Of a DNA stretch of 64,000 nt, positions 57,614 through 64,000 are shown one piece after another. Both the position numbers and the translations under genes were made by a program. This DNA is from Tipula vernalis (taxonomy: Eukaryota; Arthropoda; Insecta; Diptera; Tipulidae): contig OY282558.1 in NCBI GenBank assembly GCA_958295665.1, positions 69,676,789-69,740,788 of the forward strand. Reading direction: 5' to 3'. The notes under the pieces are model-generated. The model made no database searches. It saw only the letters and a list, made by a program, of their open reading frames with translations, and had not been told where the DNA came from. Each line of letters starts with the position of its first letter. The first letter of the stretch is position 1.

Positions 57614-58666
57614 AGGTGGCTTACAATTCCAACATGTCAGTTTGAAGTTTTTATTAGATTGTACCGAAAAGGAAGGAGTAAACGAAATGTATTTCTAGTT
57701 CTCGCTAATCGTCTTCAACTAAAACACAAGAATCTATAAAAGCTGGAAGATCAGAAAATCTTTGCCCTACAAATTTATAATGTAGGATGTGGGAAGGGAA
57801 GGGTGTGTAAATTTTGGACGAGTTTTTTCCAGTTCATATTTGATATCATCATCTGAGCGTCGTATACGACACCTACGCAACATGTTGATACTTAATTCTG
57901 TCTTTCAATAAAACCGAGAAATTTTTAGCCATTTTCAAGTGCCATATTCTCCACTCTATACAAAAAGTTCTACTACCATATATCACGAGCCTGCTTCTGA
58001 GGTGGAATATTTTGGGAGTTTTCTGATCTGGATAATTTATTTTTAAGTCCTGTACTCTGACAATCTTAAATGATGAGTGCAGCCCAGGATTTTGGTTCAT
58101 TTTTTTTTTTTTTCAATTAATTTCTCACAAATTTGAATGAGCGAGGAAGAAAACTGAACCTGATTAGGGTTAGAAGCCTTGCTACTACACAGTATTATAG
58201 GCATATTGCCCAGTTAATTCTTGGTTGATGTTTGGAATTTCGGTCAATTCGGTTTCAACGTTTAGAAAATTTAGAAAAATGTTTGGAAAAGCTTCTCGGA
58301 AAGAGCTTCTTTTAAATTCTCCACATAACCATTTAAATGGACTATAACTGATCTTAAATGAGGAATCCGTTCTAAGCGTCCTCCTACACTTTTTTTCAAA
58401 TAAAATTGGTCGTTATGTCTTCTGAATTTTCGTTATGTCTTTGAATTGCGTCTTCCATTTTCTTCATTTTTGTGGCGCAACTTTGCGCTTCTCGTTTAGC
58501 ATTTTTTTGAGCTACAGTATGGGCATCCGTAGGAGGTATAACTTCCTTCGCTAGTTCTTTTGTTATTACAGTTTGTAGACTAGCTATCTTTTTGGTAATT
58601 GAACCTTGAATATTTCGAATCTGGCATCCAATCGGCAATTTTTCCAATTCTAGAAATTTTGATCGA
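57614..58666. other. Unassigned region between Harbinger and copia
   Basis: Minus-strand ORFs at 57873-58100 and 58396-58689 are not recognised. The second is rich in Lys, Glu and Gln and may be coiled-coil (KKMEDAIQRHNENSEDI), perhaps a gag scrap into which the copia sequence is broken. No terminal repeat was found. Confidence 0.35.
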
Positions 58667-60425
58667 TTAGTGATCAACATAGATCGCAAGTATCATCATT
58701 CCATTCTTCCCATTACACACAAAAACACATGAATCCGATTCACTGGCCACAAAGTTGAACTTTTTAATGAATGACGTAAACTTTTTATTCCAACAGCGTG
58801 ACGCTTGTTTCAATCCATACAAGCTCTTTAATAATTTACACACTCGTCCGCTGTCATCGTCGTATCCAATCGGTTGAAACATATAAACGTTCTTCTCTAA
58901 AATACCGTTCAGGAAAGCTGTTTTAATGTCGAACTGCTGCAATCTCATTCGTTTTGATGCCGCCAGCGCCAAAATTGCTCGAATCGATGTAAACTTAACT
59001 CCAAGGCTGAACGTTTCTGTGTAATCAATGCCATATTCCTGCGTGAACCCCCGCACCACCAATCGTGCCTTGTATCGATCAATGCTTCCATCTGGATTTT
59101 GCTTTAGTTTGCAAACCCAACGATTATCAATCACATCGATCATCTAGATTGCATATTGCACCGCGTTCGATTAATTGCGCCGGCGTTGTCACATCATCGT
59201 TCACCTCTGATTCAATATTTTTTACGTTCGCGTCTTCGTCAGCCTTCTTATGTGTGCTACTAATATCTAGTGCAACCATTGATTCTTCCAGAAGAAAAAT
59301 CACATCAGCAGCTACCTCAATTTTATTCGTCTCTGGATTCCACACTCGATACAATTTCTGATGATTACCGTATCCAACGAACACACACTTGACTGCTTTT
59401 GGATCCAGCTTTTGTCGTTTTTCCTTCGGAATGTGTATGAACACTTCTGACCCGAAAATCCGCAAATGATCGATTTTCGCCTTTTTACCGTGCCATAATT
59501 CATACGGTGATTTCTCAGGCACTGTACTCGTTCCCGTTCGATTCAGTACATGTACTGCCAAATTGACAGCCTCCGCCCAGAATTTGTAATCCAACTATTT
59601 CGCATGAATCATTGTTCGCGCAGATTCCACAATTGTGCGATTATCACGTTCCACACAGCCATTCTGCTCTGGCGTATACGGTACAGTTCGCTGATGCTCA
59701 ATGCCCATCTCATTAAAAAAAGTTTCCAATTCCGCATTGACGAACTCTGTCCCGTTGTCTGATCGAAAACTGCGCACTTTGTGTTCGTTCTCTTGTTGCA
59801 TTCGCATTACCGCAAATTTGACCTTTTCTGTGACCTCCGACTTTTGCTTCAAAAAATATACGTAACGGGAATATGAAAAATCATCCTTTAAAACTGACTT
59901 TTCTTTACGAAGTTTATAACTTCCACGATAATGCTTTCCTTAGATGCACGCTTCGCACGCAACATCTTCGTCCACGAAATCAATTTCATTATTTTGTAAA
60001 AATTTCTTCATGTGTGCGACGTTTTGATGTCCAAGTGGTTCATGCCATGCGTGAAGTGAAATTTTTTTGATCGCCACATTTGCAATGGCCTCATCTACCT
60101 CCGACGATTCCTCAACTTTGAACAGCATTTGAAACAGTCTGTCGCGTCGAACTCCCACTGCATAAATGTTTTCATTCTTCAGTAGTTCACAGCGTTTACT
60201 ATTCGATTGCAATCGAGAGCCATGATCCATGACCTTTCCCGACGAAAATAAAGTCGTATGAATTTCTGGTACGTACTTCTTGAACGCAAGAATGTTGATA
60301 TCGCCTTTTCCTCGAGCCATGATCATTTCACCATTTCCCACTGTTATGTGTGACGATGTCTCCACAAAGTTATCGAACCATTCACGTCGATGACACATAT
60401 GGTCACTTGCTCCTGAGTCCAACAC
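58667..60425 (-). pseudogene. Copia pol (protease, integrase, partial RT)
   Basis: The protease gives VLDSGASDHMCHRREWF-like sequence with the catalytic Asp. The pre-integrase domain shows HAWHEPLGHQNVAHM and CEAC. The segment that should hold the first integrase Asp (HADVCGP in the family) is deleted near 59930. The next readable part is LKDDFSYSRYVYFLKQKSE, then RSFRSDNGTEF and PEQNGCVERDN with the other two acidic residues. A stop lies at about 59595. The tail reads WAEAVNLAVHVLNRTGTSTV and ELWHGKKAKIDHLRIFG. RT (58667-59143): RYKARLVVRGFTQEYGIDY, QFDIKTAFLNG, LLKSLYGLKQASRCW, cut at AIYVD. Confidence 0.88.
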
Positions 60426-61230
60426 CCAAGTATTTTTGTCTCCACCTGAGCTGTGTCATAGCACAAAAAAGCATCGTCCAAAATGTTTGTCTGTTTCTTG
60501 GTTTTTTTATTATCCTGCGTACAATCGCGCCTCCAGTGTCCACTCTCGGCACAACGGAAACACCTTCCCTTTGGTTTACTGCCCTTAGGTTTCTTTGTTT
60601 TGTTTTGTTCCGATGAGTGATCTTTTTGTTTTATTGAATTTTTTTTAAAAAACTTCATCTTGGCCATTAACGCTTCCGTTTTTTCAATCTGACCCTGTGA
60701 CTTCAATCGAAGCTCCTCTGCCATTAATCGCGCACGTAAATTTATCATCAAGTTTGGTAGTCCGCACTCGTTGATTCCCACGCACTATGAAAATGGTTAT
60801 ATTCAGCTGGCAAGGACATTAAAATCTTCGTTATAACCATAGAATCGGAAACCACTTCACCTTGATCTTTCGGTTGTTTTGTGAAACTGTAGTACCGCTG
60901 TTGCAAGTACATAATATTTGCCTTCGATGTTTGCTCATACGTAATTTTGAGCGTCGCCCACATTGAAGCTGCCGAGTCACAATTTATTATTTGCAGCAAT
61001 ACCTGCTTTTTGCACGTCGTTTAAATTGCACGTCTTGCCTTGGAATCAATCTGTTTCCATGTCTTAATATTATTCGCATAGTCCTTATCCGCAATCGTTC
61101 ATTTTTTTTCGGTATCATCCACTGCATCGAACAATTCACTAGCTTCTAGAATTTGGCGCATCTGAAATTTCCATGTTAGCCAATTTTCGCTACCTTCCAA
61201 TTTTTCAACGTTCACCCGATCGCCTTCCAT
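60344..61230 (-). pseudogene. Copia gag
   Basis: ATG at 61230 opens MEGDRVNVEKLEGSENWLTW, the copia gag start (a short leader followed by the L.G.NW..WK pattern). A stop follows after DAVDDTEKK (about 61098). Later frames give IINCDSAASMWATLKITYEQ, the UBN2-type capsid segment with MSLPAEYNHF, and the zinc knuckle CFRCAESGHWRRDC (about 60530-60575). At least one nonsense change and two shifts. Confidence 0.85.
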
Positions 61231-61417
61231 TTTGTTTCATCTTTTTTTTTACACGATGATGAAAATTGTAAACAAAAATATTCCTTTCTCGACGCTTCTC
61301 AAAAAAAATTTACAACACTTCGCAAATATTGTAACCTCAAAAAATTTTAATACATGTGCACACCACTTGCGTGCACTATAAAAAAATAAATTAATTATTT
61401 TGATTTACTCGTTGGCA

Positions 61418-61437
61418 TGGACTGGGCCCATAACCTT
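61418..61437 (-). other. Possible copia primer-binding site
   Basis: GGTTATGGGCCCAGTCC on the minus strand, starting a few bases after the LTR end. Its position fits a tRNA primer site; the tRNA was not identified. Confidence 0.45.
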
Positions 61438-61438
61438 T

Positions 61439-61616
61439 TGTAATAATTGATCTAGTCTTGATCCAGCTAATTCTCCAACCCTCAGTCCAAATACTTGTAC
61501 ATACAATACACAGTGGAACGAATAAAAAACTTGCGTGTTTTGAAAGGAATTTATTTTGCGTGTATTTTGTTCGCTGTCCCAAAAAAAACTAAAAACAACT
61601 CTTACAATTGAGTACA
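61439..61616 (-). repeat. Copia 5' LTR
   Basis: 178 bp running TGTACTCAATTG...AATTATTACA on the minus strand, i.e. TG...CA ends. It is followed by the primer-binding-like stretch. A second copy for comparison is missing. Confidence 0.55.
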
Positions 61617-62204
61617 CCGGTCGAATCTAAAAACACGGTGCACACGTTCATAAATACAATATGTCAAAACTAACTTTAAGTAAATTACACCAGAAGAGTG
61701 CGTTCAGTAATTTCAATAAAAACAGGTACGAAACCATGCAGAGTAAAATCATGTTTGCCTAATTTGAGAAGAGAATGACATGAAGGTCAAAATCTCAAGT
61801 CGTTGAAGTTAGCCCGAAATCTCAGCCCGAAATATTTGGTTCGTTTCTCGACTAAAGTGTAGCTATCCGGAAAAAGTGTAAAAGTTGAATAAAATGTAGC
61901 CCCATCCCGAAAAAAATGTTTACTGATAAAATGTGAAAAATTCGAGATAAATCTAATAATAATCGAAATAAAATCATAATGATTTGTTTACAAGTAACCA
62001 TCCTCAGATTCGTATCATGGGAACATAGTACTTTTTTTAAGATTTCTTTGTAGTGTAGCGTAAGACACGTCTCATAATGAAATTTTGTCATTTTTGATAT
62101 TTTTTGGAGCCAATACTAGAGATTTATCCAAGCAGTGGAGTATACGGCCAGGTAGAACAAGTCAATACCAAGTAACCATCACCCCCTCGAATTTATATAA
62201 TTAT
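61617..62204. other. AT-rich stretch, nothing recognised
   Basis: Flank of the copia LTR and 3' flank of the transposase-protease ORF. Its terminal inverted repeat might lie here but could not be tested, because the other end is outside the window. Confidence 0.35.
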
Positions 62205-64000
62205 TTATTTTTTGGTATATAATATTATTTGGGGTTTGATTTCCTCCAAATGTGGATTGCGTATTATTGGTACATAGGTACACAAGTCGTCGTATTTTTC
62301 CCATTTCTTATTTCGAATGCCGTAGCAAATGTAATGACCTTCCAACGACTTTGGGTATTTAAAAACTGGACCATCGTGAATGAAGCTTATTAATGCTGAA
62401 ACTTGATATGTTTCGTTATTTAGTTTTATGGTTGCAGGTATCTCTGATAATTTCACTGAAGTATCGCTGAATAATTCTGTATCGAGACAAACAATATTTC
62501 CATAGGAGTTTATTGTGGGAAACATCGTTTGAAAACAGAATTTACATGTTTTTTGTGGGATTTCTTCCAAACAATTTTCAATATTTGAGATACCTGCCTG
62601 TTGACATAAGTTTAAGTTCAAATAAAGAAGTGGCCGCCTTTCTTGCTCTTGTAATAAACATTTTTGATTGCAACATTTTAATGTTACCAGTAAGCTTGGT
62701 AGTTTTTCAAATATGTTCTTACATACATTAAAAACCTCAGTAGTACAATCTGATTCAAATCCCGACATTTCGACTAAAATTTCTTTCCGAATTTTATAAA
62801 CTTTATCTAAATCATTCCTTATTAATGATTGCAGTAAAAATTTTATACGTCCATTTTCCAAATTGTTTATAAAACTTGCATCGTCGTTTAGAGATAACCC
62901 GATTGCTTAAAAAGTAGAATCTACTGCGCATGAATTTTTATAAAAGTTGCATGTTTGAAGAGCATTTCTTATTAATGGTAACTTTGCAGTTGCCGGTCTC
63001 TTCCAAATAGATTTAGGCTGTATAATTTTTGTCCTTTTCGCTGTTTCCATGCAATCTTGACTTAAAGTCGCCATTGCAGCAATGTCTTGATCGATATTTG
63101 TTAACCCCTTAAAAGATTTAGCAAATGTGAAGTCAAAACTGGATTTTTTCTTTTTACTACTTATAGGCGTTGTATGTGAATTCTTTCTTTTCCAAACCGA
63201 AACGCTGCTTTGCACGTCCATAAGATTCCGATCACTATTTTTAGGTGATATCTTTGTTTCTTCTGATTTTAAGGAATATTTTGGAACAGAATAAAATACT
63301 TCTTTACAAATCGTTTTATTTCGTTGGTTTAAATCTCTAACAAAACGACCAACCTTTAAAGGCATTTTGCCTAACTCAAGAGTACGGCTCGATACTGAGA
63401 ATCTTCGTTTTAACAACGCAAAGTAATTTTCTACGTGACCATTACTCAATCGACTTCCGCTGCGCAGTATTCCAGTAAATAATGGTAGCACTGTCACATA
63501 TTTTTTTAAAAGTACAGTGTGAAATTGTAAATCATAAAAATTATTGATAGCTCGTTCATCGATACCATCCGATTTAGTTAAATCTAGGTTATTACTAATA
63601 TCATACAAATCACAATAAAATGGGCTCTGTGTATAAAGTGGACAGGACAAATCCTTTTTGGCTGTTTCAACATAAATATTTGTATCTTCTGATTGAATAT
63701 TTAAATTTAACCTACTTTCTTCATTATTCAATGTAATCAAGGCAATTAAACTTTCAAACGCCTCTTTAACATCAATCGTGATATATTTAGATGTTAATAA
63801 AATTGCAAATTTACGCCAAATTTGCTTAACTTCCTGATAGTTATTGGCGACAATCACAGAAGCCATAGTCTCTTTAAGAAATTTGTGTATTTGTGGGTAT
63901 TTCTCATAATATTTGTGTACGTCTCTTGCAATGGTATGTGACATGTGAGAACAACACAAATGTATTTTCACAAATTTCGTTGGTGACTTTGAGTAGTTAC
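62205..64000 (-). pseudogene. Transposase C-terminus fused to a USP-like cysteine protease domain, one in-frame stop, runs off the window
   Basis: The minus frame is open from the right edge except for one TAA at 62907-62909. Residue numbers for the first part count from 63971. N-terminal part: HLCCSHMSHTIARDVHKYY then RSGSRLSNGHVENYFALLKR, where E181 sits like the last acidic residue of Mutator/hAT-like DDE transposases. A basic linker (SSKKKKSS) follows. The last part resembles a ubiquitin-specific protease: Cys box KNSCAVDSTF with C348, cysteines C63, C64, C68 and C106, C109 of the second part as a zinc-ribbon candidate, and His box EGHYICYGIRNKKWEKYDDL with H176. Cys and His are about 198 residues apart. 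The stop falls where USPs have the conserved Gln of the Cys box. The protein seems to end at 62205. It may be a NOF-like or other MULE-type element; the family is inferred. Confidence 0.65.

Larger units (their letters stand above)
58667..61616 (-). mobile_element. Ty1/copia LTR retrotransposon, 3'-truncated
   Basis: The minus-strand order is 5' LTR (61439-61616), primer-binding site, gag, protease, integrase, RT. The RT stops at Y-V-D in the catalytic motif near 58680, beyond which unrelated sequence begins, so the RT end, RNase H and 3' LTR are missing. The protease-integrase-RT order is diagnostic of copia elements. Confidence 0.88.

Overview
The window looks like an AT-rich, transposon-dominated stretch of an insect genome, most likely a fly (Diptera). 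The evidence is indirect. The coding relics are insect-type piggyBac, Tc1/mariner, Helitron, PIF/Harbinger, BEL/Pao, Ty3/gypsy, Ty1/copia and RNase H-bearing LINE elements. One LINE 3' end carries the TTAGGTTAGGTTGG-type tail known from several fly genomes. The only recognisable host protein gene encodes an insect-like casein kinase 1 alpha. No rRNA gene, bona fide tRNA gene or CRISPR array was seen.

Layout. 0-1.3 kb: Tc1 and reverse-transcriptase scraps. 1.86-4.65 kb: a structurally complete piggyBac element with an intact 571-codon transposase. 4.65-12.5 kb: AT-rich noncoding DNA with small repeats and one possible 5'UTR exon. 12.5-15.5 kb: a mariner relic next to a decayed Helitron that has no long ORF and is visible only as fragments in several frames. 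16.2-17.2 kb: a deleted Tc1-like element with paired outer and inner terminal repeats. 17.2-21 kb: microsatellite-rich noncoding DNA with a possible short first coding exon. 21.35-32.85 kb: an array of 164-bp tandem repeats split by a BEL/Pao element (22.58-28.44 kb) and by a 5'-truncated LINE with a perfect 13-bp target duplication (28.57-32.77 kb). 33-34 kb: two tRNA-like (SINE-like) heads. 34.1-39.45 kb: a second BEL/Pao element on the plus strand. 41.96-42.96 kb: an intact, intronless casein kinase 1 alpha-like gene. 43.07-50.43 kb: LINE fragments and a gypsy integrase scrap, broken by a palindrome-rich 3.49-kb non-coding TIR element. 50.6-55.3 kb: Ty3/gypsy. 55.39-57.61 kb: PIF/Harbinger. 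58.67-61.62 kb: Ty1/copia. 62.2-64.0 kb: the 3' part of a large ORF that runs off the window. It joins a DDE-transposase-like C-terminus to a domain with the Cys box, zinc-finger-like cysteines and His box of ubiquitin-specific proteases.

The transposons do not cooperate with one another. Most are dead copies carrying stops, frameshifts or lost catalytic residues. The exceptions worth attention are the piggyBac transposase, the kinase gene, and the transposase-protease ORF, which is interrupted by a single stop codon at the conserved Gln position of its Cys box.
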